A model generated the notes under the pieces. The model was given only the letters and a program-made list of their open reading frames with translations, did not search any database and was not told the DNA's origin. Shown one piece after another: positions 1-10,873 of a stretch of DNA of 64,000 nucleotides (its first letter is position 1; the number at the start of each line of letters is the position of its first letter). Both the position numbers and the translations under genes were made by a program. The DNA comes from Yamagishiella unicocca (Eukaryota; Chlorophyta; Chlorophyceae; Chlamydomonadales; Volvocaceae): positions 186,001 to 250,000 of the forward strand of contig BDSL01000105.1 of NCBI GenBank assembly GCA_003116995.1. The letters are read 5' to 3'.

Positions 1-8
1 GCGCCTCG

Positions 9-130
9 CACCCCTGGTCACTTGCCTTCATCACACCCCTGGTCACTTGCCTTCATCACACCCCTGGTCACTTGCCTTCATCACACTCCTGGACACTTGC
101 GTAATCACACTCCTGGACGCTTGCCTTCTC
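9..130. repeat. 25-bp minisatellite, about 5 copies
   Basis: A 25-base unit beginning cacccctggtcacttgcc recurs at about 9, 34, 59, 84 and 109. The first three copies are nearly identical and the last two have diverged (cactcctggacacttg). The left end is cut by the window, so the array may be longer. No coding role is apparent. Confidence 0.85.
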
Positions 131-801
131 GTCTGCGGGCACGCGGCTGCTGTGCGCTGTCGTTTTGCCGGTCTATAACGGCGGCTGGCCTCCAACGGCA
201 GTGCGGAGCGACTTCGGCTTCCTGCCGCGGACGCTGGCTGGCCAAGCCCGGTAATTTACCTCCGTCACCACGGTAATGGTCTGTGTACAGGCTTGGGCGA
301 GTCCGGTCCGGGCTTCGCCAAGTGTCGCTCTAGCATGTTTAGCCATCGCACCTAGTTCTCAATCATGCAGCCCAAAACGGGCTCTCTAAACAGCTCGCTA
401 CGCAGTTCGGCGGCCTTGTTGCGGTTCGTCTAGGCGGACCTCGACTCCGGCTTTGGATACCTAAACCAAGTTCCTTCGGCAGCCAGCCAATTCCCAAACC
501 AGCATCCCAAACGTTTCCTAGTTCCTTCTGTGCCGACCCACGGGTTTCCTCTCAACCCTCCCACCCACCCCTACGCGTTCCTACGCTGCCTCCACCCGGG
601 CACCCACCTCCCTGGACCCCGAGCTGCACTCTGCTGCTGCTGCGACCACACCCTTCCTCGCCCCCGCCCGACTGCTCGGCGGCTCGGCGGCGACCTCCCA
701 ACCCCCCGGGGGGCTACCGCCCGTGACCATGGACCCGGACCCGGACCCCGAGCCTGGCCACCCCGCCAGGATTCTAAATCCGGATCCGGCCGGGAGCGCA
801 C

Positions 802-1032
802 CTTGACATAGGCGGCGAAGCGGGCCCGCAGCACCGCCTCGGCCGTGGGCGCTTGGATGGTGAGGCTCTTGTGGTAGCGCTGACAGCAAGCCTGAAGGGG
901 GAGAGTGCGGCGGCGGTGGAGGCGGCGGTAGAAGAGTCCGTGGCAGGGTGCGTGGCGCGTGCTGAAGCTAGGGTGGCGCGGAGCCGGCGGAGGTCGGGGC
1001 AGCCGGGGGGCCTGGACCAAGACTTGAGCCAT
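802..1032 (-). CDS. probable first coding exon of an unidentified gene, possibly organelle-targeted
   Basis: An ATG in a good context (accATGGct on the minus strand) opens a 77-codon exon that ends in phase 0 at AAG|gtgcgctcc. The first 50 or so residues are rich in Arg, Pro, Ser and His and almost free of acidic residues, as in a mitochondrial or plastid transit peptide. The last 27 residues (YHKSLTIQAPTAEAVLRAR and following) look like the start of a folded domain. The rest of the gene would lie leftwards, between 1 and 800 or outside the window; I could not find a convincing second exon. I do not recognise the family. The open frame runs on to 571, but that part is low-complexity and is probably intron. 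Confidence 0.4.
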
Positions 1033-2100
1033 GGTTAGTGCAGGGGTTTGTGTGTGCCTGTGCGAGCGGTGGTATTACATGTCTAGCCTGGCCTGACGCC
1101 CTTCCCCCTCGCGTGTGTGAGGGGGGGAAGGCCGGGGGCAACTAGTCGCACCAGCTAGGCGCTGTGCTCCGTAGGTGCCGTCACAGCAGGTGCTTGCGTG
1201 CAGGAGGTGGGTGCAGCGACAGCAGTCCGCCGTCGGGCAACTGTGTCGCTTAGACTCCAGTCATTGAAGCGCTGCTCGCGCAGACAGGCTTCAGGCGGGG
1301 GGTGCGGTTGCGGGTGCAAGCGTGGTTACGAGGAAAATGTGAGGCCTGTGGTGCAGGTGGGCGGAATGGGGTCGAGGGCGATGGAGCACGGAAGTGCCTA
1401 TGGGGCAACGGTGCATGCGCGGGGAACGACCAATCGCGATAATTGGAACTTCGGTATCGGGAGCTACCTGGTAGTCCTGCCCCGACCCACAAGGGCATTG
1501 CTTTGACGTCTGCGCGGTGTCCTTTTTGCCAAAGCCAAAGCCGGCCGCCACAACAATCACGCGATGTTGGTTATTGCATCGTGTTGAAGCCGCCAATCCT
1601 GGCCTATGCGCGCCAGCCTGTCTGAGGAGCATCGGTGAGAGTGCGGCGTGCGCAGTTCGCTTCCCAATACGGTAGCCAACATAAATTGTCACTACAAGCC
1701 CTCCAGCGAATAGGACAGCCACTATGAGGTTGCACGCTTCCTTGTGTGCTGTGCGATTTGCCTGCGGATGGGTGCTGCCATGCTGTGCAAGTGCAAGCGT
1801 ACATGCCGTACTGCATTTGGGATTTGTTGTTGACCGATCTTTACGTAAGCAAATTGCATCGGTTTCAGTTTCCTTACTGCCAAGATTTGCATTTCTCCAC
1901 GGTGCCTGACTACGCTCACTTCCTCAAACATTCTGAGCTCCTCCCGTGCCCCTGGCCATCCAAGCGCGGTTAAGTTGCAAACTTAAGCGTTAATGACGTG
2001 ATCAGGGGCCGACCTAGATAGCCGTATCCGAGAACCGAATCCTTGCGCGTCGAGAGGGTTTATTCATGTTAGCCGCATTCGTGCAATTGATGACCTGAAG
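1033..2100. other. no supported gene
   Basis: Open frames of 60-140 codons occur on both strands but none shows convincing domain content, splice structure or codon pattern. The first 100-200 bases may hold the promoter of the minus-strand exon that starts at 1032. Confidence 0.5.
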
Positions 2101-2113
2101 TTTGGGGAGGGGC

Positions 2114-2614
2114 TCAGGTGTAGCCAATGCATCGCTGATTCTGGGGCTGAAGCTTCCCATTGCTGGAAACCCCACACGGCGGTGGCCCAACGTGAGGCGT
2201 CCCCGAGCACGTTTCCAACTTTAAGGGGCTCTTCGAGGGGAGAACCTCCTGGACGTTCCCCAGGAAGCGCGCCACACCCACAGGGAGCGGCCGCCACGCC
2301 CCGGATTGCGAATTCCCGAGAAGGGGGATCTCATCCACGGTCAGGCGCCACCATCCCTCCTTTATGGGGAGGCTACCACTTCCCTCCAGACCTCTCGCAA
2401 ACAGCTCATGTGCTGCCCGCCGAGCGCCCGCGACCCCGGCCAGCTGCACAGCCGTCCCAACCCGAACAGTCATCGCCCTCCGCACCGGAGGCGGCCACCC
2501 TCCCAACCGCCACCCCAGGCGCGCGGTCAGCATGGACGCCAACCCCCCAATCAGAGCGGGAGCTGCCCCCCGATAGCCTAGGGCATCAGGGTCAGAGCCG
2601 CCACTAGCCTCCAC
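2114..2614 (-). mobile_element. decayed mobile-element fragment, copy A
   Basis: A 166-codon minus-strand frame includes a Trp/Leu-rich stretch (EGWWRLTVDEIPLLGNS) that recurs, with an internal TGA, in the plus-strand block at about 9950. The upstream part, with an RVGTAVQLAGVAGARRAAHE type sequence, also has a counterpart near 9755-9830 (RMAALMQLSETVAARAAAHD). Two diverged copies of one protein-coding stretch inside one window indicate an interspersed repeat. No reverse transcriptase, integrase or transposase signature is visible, so the class is unknown. Confidence 0.55.
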
Positions 2615-2811
2615 GGGCGCCAGGGCCGCGACTAGCTTTCACGGGCACCAGGGCCGCCACTAGCCCAGGGGCTCGGCACCTCCGCGAGCAGGGCCTCCAC
2701 CGCTTCCATATAATCCCACCATCGACCAAAAGCCAAGAACGGCTTTGCTGCTCGAGATCGGAGCCACAGAACCCGTTCGACGAGCCCCCGCCAGCCCGCC
2801 CACACCGACAA

Positions 2812-3110
2812 CTACGCAGCTGCCTCGTACCTGGCCAGGAATTGCCCGAGCGCATTCGGGGCCGTCAGAGCATCCCCCAGCGTCTGCACGGCCCAACATC
2901 CCACCAGCACCGGATGCAGGTGTTCCAGGCCAGGTATCCTGCCAGCCACAGCTTGCCCGGGCAGGGAAGCTGGGAGGAGCGGGTCGCCCCAAATGTGCCC
3001 ATTCGGACCTGGCGCCAGCGCCTCGCCAGTAACATCTTGCTGTGACCACCCAAGGGATATCGTCAGGTATCCATTCAGCCCCCTTCCACGGGCCCGGTCC
3101 CGCGCTGTAA
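2812..3110 (-). mobile_element. probable mobile-element coding remnant
   Basis: The minus frame here reads through a Pro/Gly/Leu-rich segment (LEHLHPVLVGCWAVQTLGDA) and ends with FLARYEAAA and a stop at 2812. It sits within a few hundred bases of copy A in the same orientation, so it may belong to the same element. No family was recognised. A cellular gene exon cannot be excluded. Confidence 0.3.
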
Positions 3111-3428
3111 ACGGGATGAAGGGCCCGAAAGCTGAGTGGACCCCCCGCAGGCGGGGGCCAAGGCCTGTGACCCAGAGGATGCGGAAAGCGAGGAGTTGCT
3201 GTTGTACCGTAGGCGAACGGTTTAAAAGAACCGGCATGGTTTCGTGATTCTTGCAACGACTTGGTCTTCGATCATTATTTCCGTCGGCTAAATCAGATTT
3301 TGGAGTGGCTTCTGGAGCGCGGCTTCGGCACGGTACGTTATGTAAGCCTGCGGGAGTCTGTTGTGTGGTGTATCCAGCTATCCACGTTCGGGTGTGTCGT
3401 GCTGTCGAAAAGCGAGAAAAGCTATTGT

Positions 3429-3465
3429 TGTTGTAACGGTTACAGTGGGTTCCAGACCAAGAGCT
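3429..3465 (+). repeat. 37-bp dispersed repeat, copy 1
   Basis: The 37 bases from gttgttgtaacggttac to ccagaccaagag recur without mismatch, inverted, at about 33736-33772, where they overlap the stop codon of the pherophorin gene. The core gtaacggttac is itself a palindrome. A diverged relative (gtaactattacagtgggttc) lies on the minus strand near 32050-32075. It could be the end of a short non-autonomous element. Confidence 0.75.
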
Positions 3466-4675
3466 ATTGTGTAGCAAAGCGAGGACGGCTCTGGCACGAA
3501 TGACCTCGGTGCATGGGCCATTTCGAGTCCGTGGACTTCTGATCGTTCTTCCGTACATCCTGGCCGTTACGACACCTCTGGAACGTCCCATCTTGCATAC
3601 CGGGCTACGCAACTTAAGGATACCTGTCGTGCCGCTCCCCTCCCCTGTGCAGTATCCCGGCGCGCCGTACGATGCTCCCGGGAGAAACGGCGACCCGGCC
3701 ACACTGCGGTGCTTGGTGTTCCTTGGGATTCAAGTACCTTCACATGCGCTGTCAAGAACTGCTGCAGCCTGCCCATCCTGTGTTGGTTTGTGTAGGCGGG
3801 CTGCCCGGTGGATTGGGGTGCAGCGGCCGAGGCGGCCAAGCAGCGGCGGGAAGGTGCTGCGGCGATACAAGGGGTCAGCAGCCCTAGCAGGAACATGGCG
3901 AGTGCTTGTGCAGTTGGTCATTGGTCTGGGGGCTGCTGATGTTTGCATCGATTTGGGTGGCATTATAAAACGTTTCATGTAACTCATTTTGGCGTTTCGA
4001 ACATAGGCGATGTTCCTTCCCAACGTGTGGCATCATTGTGCACATGGATAACGCTCCAGTGCGCGGCTTGCCGAGTCATTGAGGTGGCGATGCTGCTTGC
4101 GAGCGCCTGGGGCACGGTTGGAGGTCTGTCGAGGGTCGTTGGCTGCCAACAGGAGGTCAGGAAGGCAGACGCGGGCCGGCGCTCCCTGTGAGCACCGAAT
4201 GCCAGCATAAAACGCAGCCCCAAACTAGCCCAGCGCTTCCGCACATGCGCTCCTTAATAAGTGCAAGAGCTCTAAAACCCCCGCATGATGGGTGCCCTGA
4301 CAGAAGCCGCCGAGGAATGCCTGTGGCCCGGCGCTCCCTAGCAGCTGGGGCATATTCCCGGTGGTCAAGGGGCTGCGCCTCCGCCCGCTATAGCCCTGTT
4401 AAGATGGTGTCCACGGGCGTGTAAGGGCACGGCGCCCCGCCACCAAGTGCAGTGCGTTTCAAGCCCGCCTGTCTTTTTGGGCGGGGCCCTTTGCCAGCAG
4501 TCTCGGTGGTTTGCCTTACTTGGGCCCGCTCGGTGTCCTTTCCGTCAGTTGTTCCTTTCGGTGTCGGCAATGCCCGAGGGCTGCACCGATTGGTCAGGAG
4601 CCCACCGTACTAGCCCGCCTCACAGTTCCTCGTGCATGATCACGATGGCTAACTTATGGTCTGGGGCAAAATGTA

Positions 4676-4960
4676 ACAGTTACAGTTGGTGCTGGCCCCT
4701 TCGGAGGTGCAGCAATGTGTCTGGGATGTCGTGGTGCTAGCGGCTGTCAGCGCGATGGAGGCTGGGCGGCGGTACATGGCAGCTGCCTTAAAGGCGCCGG
4801 ATGGGATCTCCCCTGGTGTCAGTTTGCGTGATCGCACGATTCGGCATGGGGTAGTGGACTTTTGGTCCCGTTTGCGGCACTGGGGTTCCCGACTAAGGGG
4901 TGAGGAGGGGCTGGTTCCCACCACCCTCTGTTGCGGGTTGTTCAGGGCTGCCTAGCGTGT
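4676..4960 (+). mobile_element. decayed mobile-element fragment, copy B
   Basis: The plus strand at 4684-4800 reads LVLAPSEVQQCVWDVVVLAA. The block at about 10168-10290 reads LVLAPPGMQQCVWGVVELLA. The DNA matches over about 60 bases with few changes. The frame continues through a Trp/Arg-rich stretch and closes at about 4955. No catalytic motif was seen. The nearby 5040-5450 sequence has the same composition and may be part of the same insertion. Confidence 0.5.
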
Positions 4961-5449
4961 ACACCCAATCGTGAGGGATCGAATTAGGTCCTGGCTGGCT
5001 GGTGCTCCTGCGGGAGCTCCCTTTTTGCTCCTCATTACTTCGGGCTGGGTGCTGGTCTGGTGTGGGAGGCATTTTCTTGGGTCTCAGGTGGGAGGCTTCT
5101 GTTCGACTTGTTGAGGCGTACTGCTGATCGTTCTGGTCGAGGGGCTGCTTGAAATACGGTCGGTGTACTGCTAATAGGGGGGCCATTTAGGCTACTTCCC
5201 GCTAGGTGGTTGGTTCTCTGGCCCCTTGGTCGGGATTTCTGGTGGTTTGCCATATCTTGGTCGGCCAGTTTGTCCGTCTTCGTGCGTCTCTTTCAGTGTC
5301 AGGCGATGCGCCCAATGGCTCTATCTTCTGGCCTGGGGTCCATTAACAGTTACTTCTACTACACCAGGGCAAGAAAGCTGATTCCAGTCCTCCGCAGTTC
5401 CCACTGCAGGCCACCGGGCAGGATTTCATGGTTGATTCCTGGCTAGCTT

Positions 5450-6460
5450 CTAGAGAACCGGGTTGAACGCTAGGACACGGGATACAGGAACGGATTTATA
5501 CAGCAGCAAACATGAAAAAGTGTTTTCAACTTTTAGCCACAGGCTCTAGCACAGCCATGCAGCGCCTTTTCTTAACCATCAACTGGCCCTGTCTCCACCA
5601 GCAACGCATTGCCTCAACCCCAATCTAGGCACTTTTTCGCCACCAGACAACGATTGTTCGTCGCACCTCAGTTATGCTTACCACGCTGCGCCAGGCTGCG
5701 CCCAAAGGGACGCCAAGCAAGCTAAGCTAGCCAAAACGTCTCTCTTATGTCCCAAGGCAGCCACCATAATATACGACACGTCGTCCGTGTCAAGTGACTC
5801 TCTGCAGGCGCGGATGTGTGCCCCTAACGCGGCGTACAAAATTTTATAATGAAACGTGAGCTGCCCTTAAGAACAACGCATGTGTGCGTGTTTCGCACGA
5901 CTAGTTGCGCAAGACTTAATGCCCGTGTAACGAGCCCATTCAGCCGAAGCAGCAAAACAACGTGCACTGCAAAACATCAATGGGCACATCGATATCAATG
6001 GGCACATCGAAATTCCTCCTCCCCCTAATGCCTTCTTCACAAACCAGGCCTGTAAAGCATACGCCTCTGGAGTTGTACAAAATAAATATCTTGGCGCATG
6101 GGGTTTCCCCTTGACACCTGCGGCAGTTTAGAACGACGCCAGCTGCTCCGACGGCACCTTAAGTCAGGGGCCCAATGTAACATTTACTGCTTGTTCGTCG
6201 GAAGGCCCTCATGAAGGTCACATCGCAACAAGCAGGAAATTGCAACTCACGAAAAAATGCGATCATTTAATACGGCCTATGACATCCGTAGAGATGATCT
6301 TTCCTAAGGAAACACGCAAACAAAAACCCATAGCCCGGGTATGGACTGAATACCCAATCTTTGCGCGCATCACATCATGTTAGATGGATAACGTGCGCGC
6401 TCGCTCGCTTCGATCCCCTCATGTTCTCGCAGTGTTTCCAGGCCGACACGTACGGCACTC
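5450..6460. other. no supported gene; AT-richer spacer
   Basis: This kilobase has no open frame of note and is less GC-rich than its surroundings. A 17-base direct repeat around atcaatgggcacatcga occurs twice in tandem near 5977-6010. The segment may include the 3' UTR of the minus-strand Ser-rich gene, whose end I could not place. Confidence 0.5.
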
Positions 6461-6854
6461 AGTCACTCAAACCCCCCAAAATGCGGGCTCTTCCGCCCAA
6501 TAATTGACGTGCACACATCCCAGCTATGCTTGTCATCCAGCAGCGAGATGGAACGCCTAACACCGCCCCATAGCAGCCATGCACAATACCTGGCAATGAA
6601 ATGGCAAGCTGCCCGTGGCAACAAGGGCCCTTGCAAAGCGGTCCAATCTCGCACCTCGCCGGTCCGCCGCCTCTCTACACACGCGCAGAGCGAGCTCGCG
6701 CACCTGCAGCCCCCACCAGATAACAATGCCCCGCCTCCGCCAGCTGCCGCCAGATATGCACACCAGTCCCCACCAGGCGCACCCCTCAATCACCCTCAAA
6801 CTCCTTATCTCCAGCGCCTCACGACGGAGCTACGCCACGAGCACCTGCATCTCA

Positions 6855-8351
6855 TCAAATCAGGTACATCGTACCCTTGAAGTTCGACGATGGGCCTTCC
6901 TTTTCACGGCTACCGATGCATGGCGCCATGATCTCCGCGCGGCCGGTGTCGCTCTGCGCCGCAATGCCCGCCTCGCTGCCTCGGGTGGGGATCCGGAAGG
7001 AGTGACGGCGGCTCCGGTCCGCAGCGCCCAGCGGGCTGCCGCCGATAGGCGAGCCCAGGTTAATGTAGGTGGAGCGGGCGCGCATGGGCGTATGAGGGAG
7101 CTGTAGCTGCGAGAAGCTCTGGCAGGCGGCCGCAGTAGCGGCAGTGGCCATGGTGGAGGAAGCCGCGTTGGAGGATGACGGAGACAGCATGCATGCGCCG
7201 CTCAAGGGATAGCGGTCGTGGTAGCCGAATGGGCTGCCCTGGCGCTGGGAGCAGGCAGGGGAGTCGGCGGCAGCGTCGGCGTCCTCGATCGTCAGCGGCG
7301 CCAACGTCGACACAGACTGCGGCCGCATCCACGAGCCGCCGCCGCCGCCGCTGCCGTACAGTGACTTGGAGCTGCTTGTATGCACGACAGCGGGTAAGCC
7401 AGCTAAAGGCCTTGGCACAGGTGACGTGCAGGTCGGGGTCGAAGGGCTGGCGGGGGACCCCGGCCAATGCTGTTGCTGCGTGGCATGGGCGCCCAAAGGG
7501 CTGGAGGCGTGGTCAGTGCCCCGGCGGGACACGGAGTGGCGCCGCGCTATGTTTTCTCGCCCGGGCTGCGGTGCCACGTCCGGAGGCTGCGGGGCAAACG
7601 CGCTGGCCACCGCAGCGCCATTCAGATTGGCAAGCTGCTGCTGCATCAGCGTGCCACGTAGCGGTTGGTGTTGAATCTCAGGCAGGTTGAAGCCGATTGA
7701 GGTCTTGTTGGAGGAAACGGGGTGCAAGACCTCCAAACTGGCCCGGCGGCCTGCGGTGCCCAGGTTCTCCATACTCTTCCGACGAAGGGTAGGCTGGAAA
7801 TGGCCGAGGTTGCTGGAGTGAGAACGCTTAGGCTCAAAGTTATCCTGAAGTAACTGTTGGCGCACATCCAAGGCCATGCGCGGGCCCAGTCGGTTCAGTG
7901 ATGGCGCGAGCTGCTGAGCTGTCGAACCCAGCTGGTAGAGGCTCGAAGCACGCTTCGGCCCATTATAATCGTGCGCATCAGTTGGTACATTTCCTGGGCT
8001 CAGTACTGCACTACGCTGGATGATATCCTCCATTTGCCCACACTCCACTGTTGGAGCCTGGGCGCGCATTGAGGTTGCGAGTTTCCGAGAGAAGAAGTTA
8101 GACAGCTTCGATCTAAAGCCCGGCGAGTTTGGGGAGTTGCTAGCAGGATCCTGCGGTACTGCGAATGCAGTCGCTTGCTCTTCCTCCTCATAGTCCTGCT
8201 CTTTGTCGTCCACAGCGTCGACCTCGGCCACAGGGGCAGCCGCGCGGCCCTTCAAGCTCTCTTCTAGCTGCGCCAGGAAGTCTCGCGACCTCTCATACTC
8301 ATTGGCCAAGTCCGCCAGTAAGGTGGCGCATCCACGGTCGGTGGCGGTCAT
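6855..8351 (-). CDS. serine-rich protein of unknown function
   Basis: One uninterrupted frame of 499 codons runs from the ATG at 8351. I chose this ATG because the 61 codons before it in the open frame are hydrophobic and have no conserved look. Residues 1-35 form an amphipathic, charged helix (LLADLANEYERSRDFLAQLE) followed by an acidic patch. The remainder is Ser/Pro/Gln/Ala-rich and dotted with basic-Ser sites (RRKSMEN, RRHSVSRR, RRHSFRI) typical of kinase substrates in disordered regions. The stop at 6855 may not be the true end: AAG|G followed by gtacgatg at about 6873 is a fair donor, and a coding-looking stretch (VRELALRVCREAADRR) follows an AG at about 6708. I do not recognise the family. 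Confidence 0.6.
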   Translation of the reverse strand: MTATDRGCATLLADLANEYERSRDFLAQLEESLKGRAAAPVAEVDAVDDKEQDYEEEEQATAFAVPQDPASNSPNSPGFRSKLSNFFSRKLATSMRAQAPTVECGQMEDIIQRSAVLSPGNVPTDAHDYNGPKRASSLYQLGSTAQQLAPSLNRLGPRMALDVRQQLLQDNFEPKRSHSSNLGHFQPTLRRKSMENLGTAGRRASLEVLHPVSSNKTSIGFNLPEIQHQPLRGTLMQQQLANLNGAAVASAFAPQPPDVAPQPGRENIARRHSVSRRGTDHASSPLGAHATQQQHWPGSPASPSTPTCTSPVPRPLAGLPAVVHTSSSKSLYGSGGGGGSWMRPQSVSTLAPLTIEDADAAADSPACSQRQGSPFGYHDRYPLSGACMLSPSSSNAASSTMATAATAAACQSFSQLQLPHTPMRARSTYINLGSPIGGSPLGAADRSRRHSFRIPTRGSEAGIAAQSDTGRAEIMAPCIGSREKEGPSSNFKGTMYLI

Positions 8352-9740
8352 TCTGGATGGATAGCTTGTTGCTACGAGCTTCAATATACCATAACAGCAG
8401 GTTTGCACTGAACAACGCGCATCTATTACTGCGAGAAAGTTGAGGAACAGTGCCCGTCGGACCATGGCCGTACGCAAAAGGACGAACAACCAAAAGAACA
8501 CTTGTTGCTGGCCTATTTGTAGTAGAGAATACACAACATAATTAGACGGCTAATAGCAACATCAGCTTGGGGGAGGTTACCGATTACGTGCACATGAGGT
8601 AACCTAGCTTTTCTAGCTTTCGAGGGATAGCACGATAAACAGGAAATCTGCAGGCACGGTGGCTTGCTAGCCAAAGGCGCCTGTCATCACAGCGCGAGAG
8701 GGAGGCATTTCGGTTGTGGTCACCGGTATCGTTGCACGTCGGCCATTCGAAACGGTACACTGGGACAAGTGACGATTGTTACACGGAATCCATATTACAT
8801 CCACATTTTTGCATTACATTATGCCTAAGCTTCTAGCATGCTCAATGGACTCAACACTCAAGTAACGACTAGCCGCAAGCCGCTACGCCCAACCATCTTC
8901 ATTACCGGTACTGCTATTAACGGTTCCATCTTCATTATTGCTATTAACGGTAACCATTTTACTCCCGTCGTTTACGGCTTTGTTCGTCTGTGCGTCTGCG
9001 CGCTCCGGATACCAGTATACGGAAGCGCCTTAGGTTGTTGTGGAATAGCGCACCCCGCTATTCCGACTGGCGCTCCTGCGCCATAAGCATCTTCAGCGAT
9101 TCCACTAGCGCGCATGTGCCATGGGCATTCTTAGGCGCTAAGGATGTCCGTGGCGCATCGGAATAGTGGCATGCGCTATTTCCATAAGAAGCCGTACACC
9201 GCCTTCTACGCAACGAGTTACGGCCATGCTGACGGAAACGTGTTGTTATAAAGTAATGGTGTTCAGTGTCCTCAAGACCGGGCGACCAGGACAAGAAGAG
9301 GGCCCCATGTCCGTGGCCTCGTCATATGAGAGCCGGGGCCGAACCCAGCAGAAGCCCCGAAGGGCACAGGATAGCCTCGAAAGGCACAAGGACGCCACCC
9401 TGCCCAAACAGCAGCCACAACGCGACAGCCACAGCTAACCGACTCCACGGCCGCCAGGCACCGCAAAGCGAAACGCACGCCCCACACCGAAACAGCGAGA
9501 ACAGGCGACAACAAAAAGCCCGTGCAGAGCAGCCCAAGGCGGCCCCCAAAGATGGCGGGACCAAAAGAAGGGTCGGCAAGTGGCAGGAGGACGAACCTAA
9601 AACAGCCACAACCCACACCGACGTGCGAATCGCCGCGTCTACCAGTGGAAAATAGGGCATGTTCCAAAAACGAGCAGAACACCACAGACAGCGCCCTCAT
9701 GGACAACGACCAGGCCTCCCCCGACCACCACTTGCGTATT
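8352..9740. other. upstream region and spacer without supported gene
   Basis: The part next to 8351 should contain the promoter and 5' UTR of the Ser-rich gene. At 9042-9064 there is a perfect 9-bp stem hairpin (ggaatagcg, 5-base loop, cgctattcc). A related ggaatagtgg...cgctatttcc pair lies at about 9172-9190. Nothing else was identified; the 9272-9886 open frames on both strands are low-complexity. Confidence 0.45.
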
Positions 9741-9754
9741 TGGGGTCGGAGTAT

Positions 9755-10291
9755 GTCGGTGCGAATGGCCGCGCTCATGCAACTATCGGAAACGGTGGCG
9801 GCTCGCGCGGCCGCGCATGACCTGTTCGTTCGCGAGGCACTGGGGGGCAGCGGTGGCCTCTGAGCTGCGCCCGGCCCTGTCGGCACTACAAGGCGCGTTC
9901 CGAAGACCGAGGGAGGTTATGGCAGGGTCTGCGCTGGGAGAACTCCCACAAGGAGGGATGATGGCGGCTCATGGTTGATGGGATTCCGCTGCTTGGCAAC
10001 TCCCACATGCGGGGAGCAGTAGCGTCTCCATGCGGTTGTGGTGAGTACCCTGGTACGGGGCCAAGCGGGCTCTCCCCTCGGCAACATCATTCCTGGAGCT
10101 GCCCGGTGGCTCAAGCCGTCGTCGACCAACTGGCCGTGCGGGTGGGCGCTGATTTGTCCCGGGGTCAAGTGTGGTTGGTGCTGGCCCCTCCGGGGATGCA
10201 GCAATGTGTCTGGGGTGTCGTGGAGTTGCTTGCGTGCGTGACTGGCGCCGTGGAAGAGCATCATGCTGGCATTGTTGCGGCTGTGCTGTAA
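9755..10291 (+). mobile_element. decayed mobile-element fragment, copy C
   Basis: This plus-strand block carries relatives of both copy A (WRLMVDGIPLLGNS at about 9965-10010) and copy B (LVLAPPGMQQCVWGVVELLA at about 10168-10230), which shows that A and B belong to one element. In-frame TGA codons interrupt it, for instance just before WRLMVDG, so it is a dead copy. Translation downstream (VTGAVEEHHAGIVAAVL) ends at 10291. No enzyme motif was seen. Confidence 0.55.
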
Positions 10292-10511
10292 TGGCTGCCC
10301 CGACGACGGCTGGCTGGGGGCTGTAGTTGCGGAGGAAGGCCTCACTGCGGGTTGCTGTACAGCTGCGCTGTGGTCCGCAAGCTTGCATATGGCGTGGTTC
10401 CCCCTGCTGCAGCATACCTCGATGAAAACCCCACCCGCTTGCTTGCTCCCCTGAGGAAGTGCATCACATGGACACACATGTGGTGCCGCCAGTCGCCCTC
10501 AATTCACAACC

Positions 10512-10660
10512 CATCTTGCAGCCCTCAATCCGCAACCCATGTGTCAATCCACAACTCATCTTGCCGCCGTCAGTTTACGACCCATGTGTCAATCCACAAC
10601 TCATCTTGCCGCCGTCAGTTTACGACCCATGTGTCAATCCACAACTCGTTTTGCCGCCCC
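10512..10660. repeat. 45-bp tandem repeat, about 3 copies
   Basis: The segment acccatgtgtcaatccacaa recurs at about 10535, 10580 and 10625, a strict 45-base period. Because 45 is a multiple of three, the array is open in more than one frame, which explains the repetitive reading frames across it. It lies just downstream of mobile-element copy C. Confidence 0.85.
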
Positions 10661-10873
10661 AAATCCACAGCCCATCTTGCCATCGCAAATCCACAGCATA
10701 CCGTGGGCGCCCTCCAGCGTGACGGTAATGATGACACAGCAACGTAACATAAGACGTAATGGCTTCATGAACTACCACCATGCAGTCCGCCAACGTTAGT
10801 TGCCCGCAAACACGTGTCAAGACACATCCCGCGCCTCCGTTACGTTCCCACTGCCATGTAAGCTACTCGCCCA

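Noticed and set aside
571..801. Continuation of the first exon's ORF as coding
   Set aside because: It is Gly/Pro/Arg low-complexity, and a good gtgcgc donor ends the exon at 802.
9272..9886. Overlapping long ORFs on both strands near 9.3-9.9 kb
   Set aside because: They are low-complexity Pro/Arg/Gln or Cys/Leu-rich mirror frames of GC-rich DNA, without splice or domain support.
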